Of a DNA stretch of 64,000 bases, positions 1 to 8,893 are shown in pieces. The notes below the pieces were generated by a model. That model saw nothing but the letters and a program-made list of their open reading frames with translations, had not been told where the DNA came from and searched no databases. Position 1 is the first letter of the stretch. Every line of letters begins with the position of its first letter. The DNA is from Elusimicrobiota bacterium (GTDB taxonomy: Bacteria > Elusimicrobiota > UBA8919). The DNA is taken from positions 310,001 through 374,000 of the forward strand of contig JAFGLF010000044.1 in assembly GCA_016928195.1 (NCBI GenBank), in the 5' to 3' direction. A program made the translations under genes and the position numbers.

Positions 1-687
1 TATATAGCAGAAGGCAGTGACTGGAACTGGTGGTACGGGTCAGACCATTCTTCTATGAACGATACCGAATTTGACCAGCTTTTCAGGTCACATTTAATTA
101 ATGTCTATAAACTTTTAAACGAAAAGGTTCCTGACAATCTTTACCTGTCAATAAAGAAAAGATGGGATACCGCGAAATTTATAAATCCTATAGATTTCAT
201 CAAACCAAAAATTGACGGCAAGGTATCAAATTACTTCGAATGGCACAATGCCGGTTTTTACGATATTGTCCACTCCGGAGGGGGCGGGGCAATGCACCAG
301 ACAGATACCTGCCTTAAGGCAATATACTGGGGTTTTGACGAATCAAACCTCTACTTTCGCCTGGATTGTGCATATCCTTACCCCGAAGACACAAAATTAA
401 AAATTATCTTCCTGAAACCTGACAACAAAAAATTCATAGAATTAGACCCTAATAATAATACTGCAAGTTTTAATACCGCTAAACTGGAAAGCTTTATGGC
501 AGGGAAGGGGGGGATAATTGAATTCTCCCTTCCTTTTGCTCAAATAGGAACCAAAACCGGAGACAGTATAGAGTTTATTGCAACAGCCGAGCAAAAAGAT
601 ATTGAACTTGAAAGATGGCCCGGCTCCTTTTCTATAACATTGAAACATCCCGACAAATACTTTTCTGAAGAATACTGGTCAGCCTGA
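1..687 (+). CDS. Glycoside hydrolase family 57 protein, C-terminal part
   Basis: The reading frame is open from the first base and ends in TGA at 685-687, so only the last 228 codons of a longer gene are present. The first codons read YIAEGSDWNWWYGSDH, then a stretch like EFDQLFRSHLINVYKLL. This EGSDWxWWYG signature followed by a helical linker is typical of the C-terminal part of GH57 alpha-amylase/glucanotransferase-like proteins, which act on alpha-glucans such as glycogen. The rest is a beta-rich domain (residues after about 80) ending near HPDKYF. An internal ATG at 55 is not the true start, because the diagnostic motif lies before it. It is the only clear plus-strand gene in the window. 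Substrate cannot be inferred from this fragment. Confidence 0.82.
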   Translation, partial: YIAEGSDWNWWYGSDHSSMNDTEFDQLFRSHLINVYKLLNEKVPDNLYLSIKKRWDTAKFINPIDFIKPKIDGKVSNYFEWHNAGFYDIVHSGGGGAMHQTDTCLKAIYWGFDESNLYFRLDCAYPYPEDTKLKIIFLKPDNKKFIELDPNNNTASFNTAKLESFMAGKGGIIEFSLPFAQIGTKTGDSIEFIATAEQKDIELERWPGSFSITLKHPDKYFSEEYWSA

Positions 688-702
688 AAATCCTAAAAAA
701 AC

Positions 703-935
703 GTTGATATGGAAATACGTTTATAGGTTGATACGTGAAAACCTTTAACCATATATCACCAAGCTTATCATCCTATCATCTTACTTCTTTGTCTTGCCTA
801 CCTTTGCACTTCTGCCTGCCCGACCAAGTCAGTCAGGCGGGCTCTTCTGCACTATTTTTAGTTCTTAATTCTCGAAGCCCCGATAAATCGGGGCGTAGAT
901 CCCGCCAATTCTTAGTGGCGGATTAGTTCTGCCTT
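703..935. repeat. Composite of several intergenic repeat families
   Basis: Downstream of the GH57 gene, short repeats found elsewhere in the window occur end to end. There is a GATATGG/TATCACC inverted repeat (703-780), a TTTGCACTTCTGC word, a TGCCCGAC/GTCAGGCGGGC hairpin (about 817-842), an 18-nt palindrome GCCCCGAT-AA-ATCGGGGC (877-894) and a CCCGCC/GGCGG hairpin (about 902-922). An open frame across 735-926 is made of these repeats and is not considered a gene. Confidence 0.6.
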
Positions 936-1166
936 ATTGTGGGGTATCCTAGACCCTTAAAATATTAAAATCAGGCCTGTATTAAAACCCAATTCAATGG
1001 TCTACCCGTCTAGAAACAACCCAATTTACCCCTATATACTGGTTCGCATAAGGTATCTTATGTTAAGTTTTTATTATATTGAGCTGGTAGTGTGATATAA
1101 ATTTTATAGTTAAAGTAATTTATTAATAATACTATATATTTCCTCAATTATAGAGCATATTTGTTA

Positions 1167-2082
1167 TTGACTTAATACTGTTTATTGATATTTTCCCGTT
1201 AGCACTCTCTGCGGTATAAAATTTCGCAAAATTTTGCCAAAATTTAACCAAAAAATTTGGTAAGATTTAAAAAATATTTTTAATAGATATTTAACAAAAA
1301 AGGCAGGAAGGCAAACGGGCGGGTATCCCGTAATATTCGGCTAAAAGTTGGCAACATTTCGGATAATCCAAAAAGACTATGGAAGGCCCCTGGGTAAGAT
1401 TTTCCGGAAGTTGGCAACATTTAGGCAAATTTAGGCAAATTTTGATATCCCTCAAAAAAAGGCAGAAAACATAAAAGCTTCATAAAAAGCTACGCGGATG
1501 CCGAGGGTACCCAAATATCAACAAAACCCCCTACATAAGAAAAACACCATAAAAGAGAATAATCTGAAATATATAAAAAACCGGCAGGTTGGAAAAAAGG
1601 CAGGGAAAAAACATAAAAAGTTGGCAAAATAAAAAAAGAATTAGAAGACAAAAAAAGGCTGGAAGAAGGCAGGGTAAAAAGTTTAAAAAAGGCTGAAAGA
1701 AGTTAAAAAATAGGGTAAAGTATTGATTTCTCGACGGAAAATCGACAATAATTAACCTAAAATAAGGGAATTTTGGCCTAAAATCTGATTACAGCGATAT
1801 AAATAAGATTACAGTGATAGGTTTAATGTCTTTAATCTCCGTAATCATTTCGTTTATCACTGTTATCAGGCCTACCGGAATTGTGTAAAAGTTGGCAACA
1901 TTTTGAAAATTAGAATAATAAAAAAAGAAACCGGCCAAAATAAACAAAAAATTAAAAAAAAGGCGAAAAAGATAAAATAATCAGTAAAATTTGGCAGCTT
2001 TCCGACGAGAAACAAAGAGTTAACTCTTGATTACACCCGCCTCGACTCGCCTGCTCGTCGGGCGAGGCGGGCAGATTTTTTT
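1167..2082 (+). other. A-rich gene-poor region, possible noncoding transcript
   Basis: No protein-like reading frame is visible on either strand from 688 to 2190. The plus strand is strongly purine-rich from about 1270 to 2000 and repeats two words: AAAAAAGGCAGG-like (several times between 1300 and 1680) and AAAGTTGGCAACATTT-like (near 1345, 1408 and 1889, with a shorter form near 1618). A weak promoter-like pair (TTGACT at 1167, TATTTT at 1189, 16-nt spacer) and a terminator-like hairpin with a T-run (2036-2082) bracket the stretch on the plus strand. A transcribed RNA is therefore possible, but the region could equally be decayed sequence. A GATTACAGCGAT repeat block lies at 1785-1870. Confidence 0.3.
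2036..2082 (+). terminator. Terminator-like hairpin with T-run
   Basis: CCCGCCTCG (2036-2044) pairs with CGAGGCGGG (2063-2071), followed within five bases by seven T residues (2076-2082). The stem belongs to the GC-rich palindrome families scattered through the window, so a terminator role is plausible but not exclusive. Confidence 0.4.
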
Positions 2083-2094
2083 CGCCTCGGCGAA

Positions 2095-2155
2095 TCCGCC
2101 GTGGCGGAAAGGTCGATTACATTCACCCCGTACAAAAGCGAAGCTTTATACGGGG
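2095..2155. repeat. Two adjacent palindromes (TCCGCC family and CCCCGTAY family)
   Basis: TCCGCC-GT-GGCGGA at 2095-2108 is followed by a 30-nt hairpin at 2126-2155. Its arms start CCCCGTACAAAAGC and end GCTTTATACGGGG. The same 30-nt hairpin occurs in the opposite orientation at 7559-7588 and 37197-37226. Confidence 0.75.
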
Positions 2156-2191
2156 CAGGGATTTTAGAGGTTATTTTGGATTGGTTTAATA

Positions 2192-2395
2192 TTATTTAGG
2201 TATTTTTGTCCTTATACATTCGGCACATTTGGCAAGTATATCTTCTTTTGTATAGTTCCTTTCTTTTCTAACTTTGTTTATTATCGGGTCGCCGCTGGAT
2301 ACAGCAAAACAGCATGCCATGCATATAACCCCGTCTAGCAACGAACAACTAACTTCTTTTTTTGTTTCTTTACCACATAAGATACAAACAGCCAC
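2192..2395 (-). CDS. Small cysteine-rich protein, unknown function
   Basis: This is a 67-residue protein with a GTG start preceded by AGGGGG about nine bases upstream. It has an N-terminal CxxC (CILCGKE), a central run CMACC and a C-terminal CAEC. The cysteine spacing suggests a small zinc-binding domain of zinc-ribbon or treble-clef type. I do not recognise a named family. It follows the small membrane protein at 2533-2760 and could be the last gene of that short minus-strand group. The repeat-rich gap 2405-2530 lies between them. Function is not inferable. Confidence 0.55.
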   Translation of the reverse strand: MAVCILCGKETKKEVSCSLLDGVICMACCFAVSSGDPIINKVRKERNYTKEDILAKCAECIRTKIPK

Positions 2396-2404
2396 TGTAA
2401 TTTC

Positions 2405-2530
2405 CCCCTACTCGCTCCGCGTTAATCCGCCGCGGCGGACTAATCCAACGCTAATTGTCGCAAATATTTAAGTTGATTTTATTCGTGTTCATTCGCGTTG
2501 CATTTCCATTCGCGGATATTTGCGTTTCGT
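2405..2530. repeat. ATTCGCG-family repeat with TCCGCC palindrome
   Basis: The gap contains CGCGTTAATCC, the palindrome TCCGCC-GC-GGCGGA (2426-2439), AACGCTAATTGTCGCAAATA and several ATTCGCG/ATTCGTG words. The same assembly recurs at 23925-24037 and 24645-24716. Confidence 0.7.
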
Positions 2531-2532
2531 TA

Positions 2533-2760
2533 CTATGAGATGATCCCCACAGCAATTGTTATATAGCCTCCGACAAGTAAAAACGGAGATAAGCTACTTG
2601 CAAAGTTATCCCCCTGTGGATTTGTTTTTGTCAGAACCAAAAATCCGATAATAACAATCCCAATTCCTATTGCTATAACAACTTTACCCCTTTTGGATAT
2701 CACTGCCTGGGGAGTCTGGGATTCCTGCTCTGATTTTTGATGACGGTGTTTATGTTTCAT
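2533..2760 (-). CDS. Small two-helix membrane protein
   Basis: This is a 75-residue protein. After a basic, His-rich N terminus (KHKHRHQK) come two hydrophobic segments: about residues 27-44 (VVIAIGIGIVIIGFLVL) and 60-75 (FLLVGGYITIAVGII). Between them lies the motif KTNPQGDNFASSLSPF. Small proteins of this layout are common in uncultured bacteria but have no assigned role. It lies five bases downstream of the ferritin-like gene and probably shares its transcript. Inner-membrane location is inferred from the helices. Confidence 0.6.
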   Translation of the reverse strand: MKHKHRHQKSEQESQTPQAVISKRGKVVIAIGIGIVIIGFLVLTKTNPQGDNFASSLSPFLLVGGYITIAVGIIS

Positions 2761-2765
2761 TTTTA

Positions 2766-3227
2766 TTAGACCCCTTTGTATTTTTTTGCAAGTTGTGTTA
2801 GTTTTACAAAATGTCTTCTTTCTTCTTCAATTATACTGTTAATAACTTTCTTTTCATCTTCCAAAACAAAGTTTTTCATCTCAAAGTAATATAATATTGA
2901 ATCACTTTCGGCATTGATAGCATACTGTAAAGCATCTGCAGTACTTTTTATCTGGGGCAGATTACTGAAAATCTTTCCATCAACATAGGCTTTAAGATAC
3001 ATATAATATTCGTCATTAAACGAAGCGGGAGATTCATATTTTTCAACCTTTCCCAAAAGGTTTTTAAAGGTCTTCATATGCTCAACCTCTTCATCGGCAA
3101 GCATGGTAAATAATGACTTTGTCTTTTCATCTTCAGCTTTTGCAGCAGCAGACCTATAGAACTTTTCTCCGTTTTTTTCAATTTCAATTGCAAAATTGAC
3201 TATCTCATTTATACTAAAAATATTCAC
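2766..3227 (-). CDS. Rubrerythrin-like ferritin-family diiron protein
   Basis: This 153-residue four-helix-bundle protein carries the expected metal-ligand helices: EIEKNGEKFYR (about 15-25), DEEVEHMKTF (about 46-55), an ESDSILYYFEM helix (about 107-117) and EEERRHFVKL (about 134-143). These resemble the ferritin-like domain of rubrerythrins, which act on hydrogen peroxide in oxygen-sensitive bacteria. The C-terminal rubredoxin domain is absent, so the electron donor must be separate if it is a peroxidase. The start is GTG, six bases after a strong GGAGGTG site, and a good promoter lies at 3272-3299. Confidence 0.8.
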   Translation of the reverse strand: MNIFSINEIVNFAIEIEKNGEKFYRSAAAKAEDEKTKSLFTMLADEEVEHMKTFKNLLGKVEKYESPASFNDEYYMYLKAYVDGKIFSNLPQIKSTADALQYAINAESDSILYYFEMKNFVLEDEKKVINSIIEEERRHFVKLTQLAKKYKGV

Positions 3228-3271
3228 AAAACACCTCCGATAAATAATTATTTAAAGTCAGTTATACAGAT

Positions 3272-3299
3272 ATTTTATCAAAATATTTTAAATTGTCAA
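3272..3299 (-). promoter_or_regulatory. Sigma-70-type promoter for the rubrerythrin-like gene
   Basis: On the minus strand, TTGACA (3294-3299) and TAAAAT (3272-3277) are separated by 16 bases. They lie upstream of the GTG start at 3227, which has its own GGAGG site. Confidence 0.75.
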
Positions 3300-3368
3300 C
3301 CCCGTTTCCCTGCCCCCTGCTCCCTACTGCCCGCTCCGCCGAATCGAGGCAAGCCTACTGCCTGCTTC

Positions 3369-4490
3369 TTACAAAGTTGCCTCATAGATTCTGAATTTCT
3401 TATATAGAGTGCTTCCCATGGCTTCAATGCCTTTATTTATCAGATTGTTGTCTTCAAGTGTCCATGAGAGGTCTCCGCCATCATAACCGCATCTGTTTGT
3501 AGCTGTGTGAATTTCATGGTACAAAACTACCTCCAATCCTTTGTTTCTATACTCTTTCTTTACACCTAAAGCCATCAGGCGAACTGCTTTAATCTTCCTT
3601 CTCCAGTATAGGAATTTCAATATTCCCGACAATCCCATTCTACCGTTTAATTTTTTCATGACAAAGTTATAATCAGGTATAGCCAATGTTGCAGCAACCG
3701 GGTTACCGTTTATTTCCAAAAAATGGCAAATACGCGGATCTATCAGAGGTTTTAAAGCTTTTGCCATATAATCGACTTCTTCATCTGTCATGGGTACAAA
3801 ACCCCAGTTTTTCTCCCATGCAGAATTATAAATTTCTTTGAAATATTTTACTTCTCTTTTGAAATTTTTCATATCAAAAAACCTGAATTTAACCTTTTCT
3901 CTTCTTCTGACACGCTCTACGATTTTCACAATTCTTTCATACGGTACATCATGTGACGATTTCCAGTAAGCATAAAGGTCCTTTGCTTTCTTAAACCCAG
4001 ACCTTTCCATAAGATCAATATAGTAAGGCGGATTATAGGGCATCATTAATGTCGGTGATGAATCAAAACCGTCAATTAAAATACCGCACTCGTCGTTCGT
4101 GGAAGGACTCATAGGGCCCCGTACGGTGTGCATACCTTCGGATTTCAGATACTTTTTTACCGTATCCAGTAATCCTTTGGCAACCGATACATCACATATA
4201 CTGTCAAAAAATCCAAAAAAACCGCACTTCTCGTTATGAAAGTCTATAAAGTTACGGTCTATAATTGCAGCTGTACGGCCCAGGATTCGACATGACTTAC
4301 TATCTTCTGCTAAAAATATTTTTATCTTTGCATGTTTCCAGAAAGGATTTTCTTTTGAGAAAAGTTTTTTTGATTCCGATATTAGCTGCGGAACCCAAAA
4401 TTCTCCATAAGGTGTGTTTTTATAAAGCTGGAATGGAAATTTTATAAACTCATCCAGTTTTTCAGGCAGGTCATAACTTTTTATTTCCAT
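3369..4490 (-). CDS. GNAT-like N-acyltransferase, candidate bacterial ceramide synthase
   Basis: The protein has about 373 residues from the ATG at 4490; a GTG at 4499 is an alternative start. It looks like a double GNAT-fold acyltransferase: an N-terminal half with RTAAIIDRNF and FGFFD, a central VRGPMSPSTNDECG block, and a C-terminal half with ATLAIPDYN and RLMALGVKKEYRNKG, the acetyl-CoA-loop-like motif. It directly follows the SPT-like gene on the same strand with a 30-base gap. In Caulobacter a GNAT-family protein encoded near spt is the bacterial ceramide synthase bCerS. The neighbour, length and fold make an N-acylating role in sphingolipid synthesis plausible here, but this is inference. 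No signal peptide is seen. Confidence 0.6.
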   Translation of the reverse strand: MEIKSYDLPEKLDEFIKFPFQLYKNTPYGEFWVPQLISESKKLFSKENPFWKHAKIKIFLAEDSKSCRILGRTAAIIDRNFIDFHNEKCGFFGFFDSICDVSVAKGLLDTVKKYLKSEGMHTVRGPMSPSTNDECGILIDGFDSSPTLMMPYNPPYYIDLMERSGFKKAKDLYAYWKSSHDVPYERIVKIVERVRRREKVKFRFFDMKNFKREVKYFKEIYNSAWEKNWGFVPMTDEEVDYMAKALKPLIDPRICHFLEINGNPVAATLAIPDYNFVMKKLNGRMGLSGILKFLYWRRKIKAVRLMALGVKKEYRNKGLEVVLYHEIHTATNRCGYDGGDLSWTLEDNNLINKGIEAMGSTLYKKFRIYEATL

Positions 4491-4520
4491 ATAAACCACA
4501 GAACTAACAATCTACGAGTG

Positions 4521-5804
4521 TTATCTCCAGAGTTTACCCATCCACTCTCTCAGCTGTTTCATTGTAAACATATCGTAATGGAACTTCCTTCTTTTTATCC
4601 ATGGTCTGTTGGTATCAATTACACCGAGCTCACGGCCTGCAATCTCAAAGGCTTCAAGTGTCCTGTCAAGCTGTTCATCAGTATGGGTCGCCATAATACT
4701 TACCCGCAGGAGAGCACGGCCGGGCGGTGTGGCAGGAGAAACGATAGGGGTAGTAAAAATTCCGTATTCATAAAGGAGCTTCCACATTTGGAATACTTTC
4801 TCATCTTCACCGACAATAATTGGAATAATAGGTGTTTCACTCTTACCGGTATTGAATCCTAAAGCCTTAAAACCTTCTGTCATTTTCCGGGTATTTTTCC
4901 ATAAACGTTTTATTCTGCCCGGACGGGTTTTTATTATTTTCAAAGCGGTACGGACTGATGCTATATTTGAAGGGCAAATGCTGGCAGTAAATATCAGGAT
5001 TCTGGATATATGTTTAAGATAAAAAATTACATCCTTATTGGCGGCAATGAAACCGCCGGTTGACGCAAGTGATTTAGAGAATGTCCCCATTATTATATCA
5101 ACTTCATCAACCAAACCGAAGTGGGATGCAGTACCTCTGCCGTTTTTTCCCATAACACCCAAGCTGTGGGCATCATCAACCATTACACGGGCATTATATT
5201 TCTTTGCAAGATTAACAATACCTGGAATATATGCAATATCACCTTCCATGCTATAAACACCGTCAACAATTATCAATTTGGCTTTTTCGGATCCGATTAA
5301 CTTTAAAACCCTCTCCAGGTCATCCATATCGTTATGTTTGAATTTCATCATCTTACCGAATGAAAGCCGGCAGCCGTCAATAATTGAAGCATGGTCGTAT
5401 TCATCAATAATAACATATTCATGCAAACCGACAATAGCAGAAATAATACCGAAATTTGTCTGCATACCGGTTGAAAAAAGCAATGCTTTCTCTTTGCCTA
5501 TAAACTCGGCAATTTCCTCTTCGAGCTTCTCATGTATATCCAGCGTACCATTTAAAAACCTGGACCCTACGCAGCCGACACCATATTTCTGGACGGCTCT
5601 TATAGCGGATGTTTTAACTCTCCAATTGGATGTAAGCCCAAGATAATTGTTTGAGCCCATCATAATCATTCTTTTCCCCTGAACTATTACTTCCGGGTCC
5701 TGTCCAGATTCAACAGTACGGAAATACGGATATATGTTGTTGTTTATCAAATATTTTGCTACTTTAACAACAGGACTCTTATAACACTTATCAAATATGT
5801 CCAT
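4521..5804 (-). CDS. spt: Alpha-oxoamine synthase, probable serine palmitoyltransferase
   Basis: This 427-residue PLP enzyme of the KBL/BioF/SPT family would condense an amino acid with an acyl-CoA. Visible motifs are GSNNYLGLT (about 51-59), HASIIDGCRL, VDDAHSLGVMG (PLP-ring Asp/His) and the Schiff-base lysine region GTFSKSLASTGG. Near the C terminus are PATPPGRALLRVS and MATHTDEQLD. The N-terminal extension with YPYFRTVESG and the PPGR/ATHT region resemble bacterial serine palmitoyltransferases more than BioF or KBL. The start is fixed by AGGAG nine bases upstream. The downstream GNAT gene supports sphingolipid synthesis. KBL or BioF activity cannot be excluded from sequence alone, but no biotin or threonine genes are nearby. 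Confidence 0.75.
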   Translation of the reverse strand: MDIFDKCYKSPVVKVAKYLINNNIYPYFRTVESGQDPEVIVQGKRMIMMGSNNYLGLTSNWRVKTSAIRAVQKYGVGCVGSRFLNGTLDIHEKLEEEIAEFIGKEKALLFSTGMQTNFGIISAIVGLHEYVIIDEYDHASIIDGCRLSFGKMMKFKHNDMDDLERVLKLIGSEKAKLIIVDGVYSMEGDIAYIPGIVNLAKKYNARVMVDDAHSLGVMGKNGRGTASHFGLVDEVDIIMGTFSKSLASTGGFIAANKDVIFYLKHISRILIFTASICPSNIASVRTALKIIKTRPGRIKRLWKNTRKMTEGFKALGFNTGKSETPIIPIIVGEDEKVFQMWKLLYEYGIFTTPIVSPATPPGRALLRVSIMATHTDEQLDRTLEAFEIAGRELGVIDTNRPWIKRRKFHYDMFTMKQLREWMGKLWR

Positions 5805-5819
5805 ATAAATAACTCCTAT

Positions 5820-5882
5820 TAAAAATTAAAAAGATTATAAAAATTTTAGAATCTTTTAATCTTTCAATTTTTTAATTGTTTT
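5820..5882. repeat. AAAGATT/AATCTTT inverted repeat
   Basis: AAATTAAAAAGATTATAAAA is mirrored by AGAATCTTTTAATC and TTTTTTAATT. It fills the gap between the SPT-like gene and leuB. The same word family fills the rplK-rplA gap at 12920-13030. Confidence 0.6.
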
Positions 5883-6944
5883 CTATATTCCTTCTGCTAC
5901 TAAATCGCCGACTTCAGAAGTCGAATAGCCCATTTTACCCGCAGAAAGACTTTTTAGTTTTGTTCCTGTTACTTTAATTACTGATTTTTCGATTTTCTGT
6001 GCAGCTTCTTTTTCGCCAAGTGTATCCAATAACATTCCGAGCGCACAAATCGCCGCAAGAGGATTAATAACATTTTTCCCTGTATATTTAGGAGCAGAAC
6101 CTCCGATAGGTTCAAACATGGATACCCCTTCAGGATTTATATTACCGCCTGCCGCAATACCCATTCCGCCCTGTGTAATTGCTCCAAGGTCTGTAATAAT
6201 ATCTCCAAACATATTTCCGGTAACAATCACATCAAACCATTCAGGGTTTTTGACCATCCACATACATGTTGCGTCAACATGGTAATACTCTCTTTTAATC
6301 TCAGGATAATCCTTTTTGCCGATTTCATGAAAAGCTCTTACCCATAAATCATATACATAAGTCAGAACATTGGTTTTTCCGCAGAGCGCCAATGTATTGT
6401 TTTTATTTCTCTTCCTTGTATATTCAAAAGCGTACTGCAGACAGCGCTCAACCTGATGTCTTGTATAAACCATGCTCTGAACCGCAACTTCCTGTTCAGT
6501 ACCTTTCATTGTAAATCCGCCTATACCTGTATATAAACCTCCTGTATTTTCACGAACTACTACATAATCGATATCCTTAGGTCCCTTATCTTTTAATGGA
6601 GTATCTACTCCCGGATAAAGTTTTACAGGCCGTAAATTTATATACTGGTCCAGTTCAAATCTGAGTCTTAATAAAATTCCCTTCTCTAAAATACCGGGTT
6701 TTACGTCCGGATGTCCGATTGCTCCAAGGAAAATAGCATCTTTTTTCTTAAGATCTCCAACTGCGGATTCAGGCAGAATCTCACCGGTTTTTTTGTACCG
6801 CTCACCGCCAAAATCAAACTCTTCTGTTTCATACTTAAAACCGCACGATCTTGCAACAGCATTTAACACCTTCAGCCCTTCCCTGACCACTTCCGGACCG
6901 GTACCATCACCTGGTAGTACAGCAATCTTGTATTTCTTAGACAC
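5883..6944 (-). CDS. leuB: 3-isopropylmalate dehydrogenase
   Basis: This 353-residue NAD-dependent beta-decarboxylating dehydrogenase performs the third step of leucine synthesis, oxidising 3-isopropylmalate. It shows the nucleotide-fold start VLPGDGTGPEV (about 9-19), the substrate arginines around LRLRFELDQYINLRP, YVVVRENTGGLYTG, the metal-binding aspartates in TGNMFGDIITDLG and the adenine-loop GGSAPKYTG. The start is GTG preceded by GGAGGG. Isocitrate or tartrate dehydrogenases share this fold, but the linkage to leuC, leuD and leuA makes LeuB the best call. It lies downstream of leuD in a leuA-leuC-leuD-leuB order. Confidence 0.9.
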   Translation of the reverse strand: MSKKYKIAVLPGDGTGPEVVREGLKVLNAVARSCGFKYETEEFDFGGERYKKTGEILPESAVGDLKKKDAIFLGAIGHPDVKPGILEKGILLRLRFELDQYINLRPVKLYPGVDTPLKDKGPKDIDYVVVRENTGGLYTGIGGFTMKGTEQEVAVQSMVYTRHQVERCLQYAFEYTRKRNKNNTLALCGKTNVLTYVYDLWVRAFHEIGKKDYPEIKREYYHVDATCMWMVKNPEWFDVIVTGNMFGDIITDLGAITQGGMGIAAGGNINPEGVSMFEPIGGSAPKYTGKNVINPLAAICALGMLLDTLGEKEAAQKIEKSVIKVTGTKLKSLSAGKMGYSTSEVGDLVAEGI

Positions 6945-7022
6945 TTTCCCTCCGTCTGCTCCGCCCCGTACCGATTATGTTATCTGGTATGGGGCTCCGC
7001 TCATCCCGCAAAACGTTTTATA

Positions 7023-7517
7023 TTATACATTATTACTTTTTATATAATTCATTAAACCGCCTGTTTTAATTATATTTAACAGGAAGTTTGGAAATGGTGT
7101 TGATGAATATGTTTTATGCCGTGTATTATTTTTTACAATACCTTTAACCAGATCTACTTCCAGTTCATCTCCGGATTTTATCTTTGATGTATCCTTTATC
7201 ACGAGAATGGGAAGTCCGATATTTATTGCATTTCTGAAAAATATTCTTGCAAAACTTTCTGCTATTACACATGAAACCCCTGCTGCTTTTATTGAAATAG
7301 GAGCATGCTCACGGGAAGACCCGCATCCGAAGTTCTTACCGGCAACAATAATATCTCCCTTTGAAACTTTTTTTATAAATTCTTTGTCAATATCTTCCAT
7401 GCAATGACGTGCAAGTTCACCGGCATTTGCAGTATTAAGGTAGCGTGCAGGTATTATCTCATCCGTGTTGACATTATTCTGGTATTTATGTACTTTACCT
7501 TGTATAATTTCCGCCAT
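7023..7517 (-). CDS. leuD: 3-isopropylmalate dehydratase small subunit
   Basis: This 164-residue aconitase-swivel protein forms the isomerase with LeuC, converting 2- to 3-isopropylmalate through dehydration and rehydration. Motifs are [21 protein letters not shown] (first third) and the substrate-binding loop [14 protein letters not shown] (about 61-74). The length suits the compact LeuD type. The start ATG follows GGAGTGA at ideal spacing. It lies between leuC (131-base repeat-bearing gap) and leuB. Confidence 0.93.
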   Translation of the reverse strand: MAEIIQGKVHKYQNNVNTDEIIPARYLNTANAGELARHCMEDIDKEFIKKVSKGDIIVAGKNFGCGSSREHAPISIKAAGVSCVIAESFARIFFRNAINIGLPILVIKDTSKIKSGDELEVDLVKGIVKNNTRHKTYSSTPFPNFLLNIIKTGGLMNYIKSNNV

Positions 7518-7558
7518 TAGTTCACTCCATTCACAACGCTAATAGTCTCTAATCCCTG

Positions 7559-7617
7559 CCCCGTATAAAGCTTCGCTTTTGTACGGGGTAACGCTGATAT
7601 TCGCGGATATTTGCGTT
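7559..7617. repeat. Composite repeat: 30-nt hairpin plus 28-nt ATTCGCG palindrome
   Basis: The hairpin with CCCCGTATAAAGC and CTTTTGTACGGGG arms (7559-7588) is followed by a near-perfect palindrome at 7590-7617 centred on TTCGCG, with AACGC/GCGTT ends. The same two-part unit is repeated at 37197-37255. The second part alone recurs at 25245-25272. Confidence 0.85.
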
Positions 7618-7648
7618 CAGTATTTCATTCGCGTGGTATTCGCGTTTT

Positions 7649-8893
7649 CTAAGGTAAACTTATTTTCCCCGCTACAGCAGAAGCCGCAGCTACGGCAGGG
7701 TTAGAAAGATAAACTTCGCTTTCAGGATGACCCATCCTGCCGACAAAGTTTCTGTTGGTAGTAGCAACTGCTCTTTCGCCTTTTGCCAGAATACCCATGT
7801 GTCCTCCGAGACAGGGTCCGCAGGTCGGAGTTGACACAGCACAACCGCTATTTATAAATATTTCCACCAATCCTTCTTTTACTGCTTCCAGATATATTTT
7901 CTGGGTTGCAGGAATAATAATAACTCTCACTCCTGAGTTAACCTTTCTCCCTTTAAAAATTGCAGCAGCAAGACGAAGGTCATCCAGCCTTCCATTAGTG
8001 CACGAACCAATAACAACCTGATCTATTTTTATATTTTTTAAATCTCTCACCTTTTTTATATTGGACGGAAGTGAAGGACATGCGACTATAGGTTCGATCT
8101 TTGAACAGTTGTATTTTATTACTTTTTCATATTTTGTATTCTTATCACTTTTATAAATTTCATAAGGTCTCTCGGCACGGCGTTCGATATATTCTAAAGT
8201 TTTCTTATCACATGCGATAGCTCCGCACTTACCGCCGGCTTCAATTATCATGTTGCACATTGTAAAGCGGTCTGACATTGAAAGATTTTCTATTGTCTCG
8301 CCTGTGAATTCCATTGCCTTATAATTTGCGCCGTCAACACCTATATCACCAATCAAGTGAAGAATTAAATCTTTCCCGGTAACCCATTTATTCAGTTTCC
8401 CGCTGAATTCAAACTTTATGGTAGGCGGGACTTTAAACCATGCTTTGCCCGAAATCATACATGCAGCAATATCGGTCGAACCTACACCGGTAGCAAAAGC
8501 ACTTAAGGCACCGTAAGTACATGTATGCGAATCAGCACCTATAACGATATCGCCCGGCAAAACAATTCCTTCTTCGGGAAGAAGTGCATGCTCGATTCCC
8601 ATAATCCCAACTTCATAATAATGGGTCAATCCCTGTTCACGAGCAAAATCCCTCAGTATTTTTGCATGCTCTGCAGACTTAATATCTTTGTTAGGACAAA
8701 AATGATCCGGAACAAGGACAATCTTGCTCTTATCAAAAACCTGACGAGCGCCTGATTTCCTAAATTCAGAAATTGCAAGCGGAGCAGTTACGTCATTCGC
8801 AAGCGCAATATCCACATTACATTCTATGAAATCACCAGGTGCAACTTTTTTCTTGCCGCAACCCTGTGCTAGTATTTTTTCAGTAATAGTCAT
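7649..8893 (-). CDS. leuC: 3-isopropylmalate dehydratase large subunit
   Basis: This 414-residue aconitase-family protein is the [4Fe-4S] catalytic subunit that pairs with LeuD. It shows [20 protein letters not shown] (about 120-140), [12 protein letters not shown] (about 293-305) and the two late cluster cysteines in [12 protein letters not shown] (about 354-365). It ends with the family's GRMGHPES and [11 protein letters not shown] blocks. The roughly 415-residue length matches the shorter LeuC/homoaconitase-type subunits. No strong ribosome-binding site precedes the ATG at 8891-8893. It is third in the leucine block, after leuA. Confidence 0.93.
   Translation of the reverse strand: MTITEKILAQGCGKKKVAPGDFIECNVDIALANDVTAPLAISEFRKSGARQVFDKSKIVLVPDHFCPNKDIKSAEHAKILRDFAREQGLTHYYEVGIMGIEHALLPEEGIVLPGDIVIGADSHTCTYGALSAFATGVGSTDIAACMISGKAWFKVPPTIKFEFSGKLNKWVTGKDLILHLIGDIGVDGANYKAMEFTGETIENLSMSDRFTMCNMIIEAGGKCGAIACDKKTLEYIERRAERPYEIYKSDKNTKYEKVIKYNCSKIEPIVACPSLPSNIKKVRDLKNIKIDQVVIGSCTNGRLDDLRLAAAIFKGRKVNSGVRVIIIPATQKIYLEAVKEGLVEIFINSGCAVSTPTCGPCLGGHMGILAKGERAVATTNRNFVGRMGHPESEVYLSNPAVAAASAVAGKISLP

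Noticed and set aside
735-926. 63-codon plus-strand open frame
   Set aside because: It is built from several dispersed repeats and has no ribosome-binding site or recognisable protein features.
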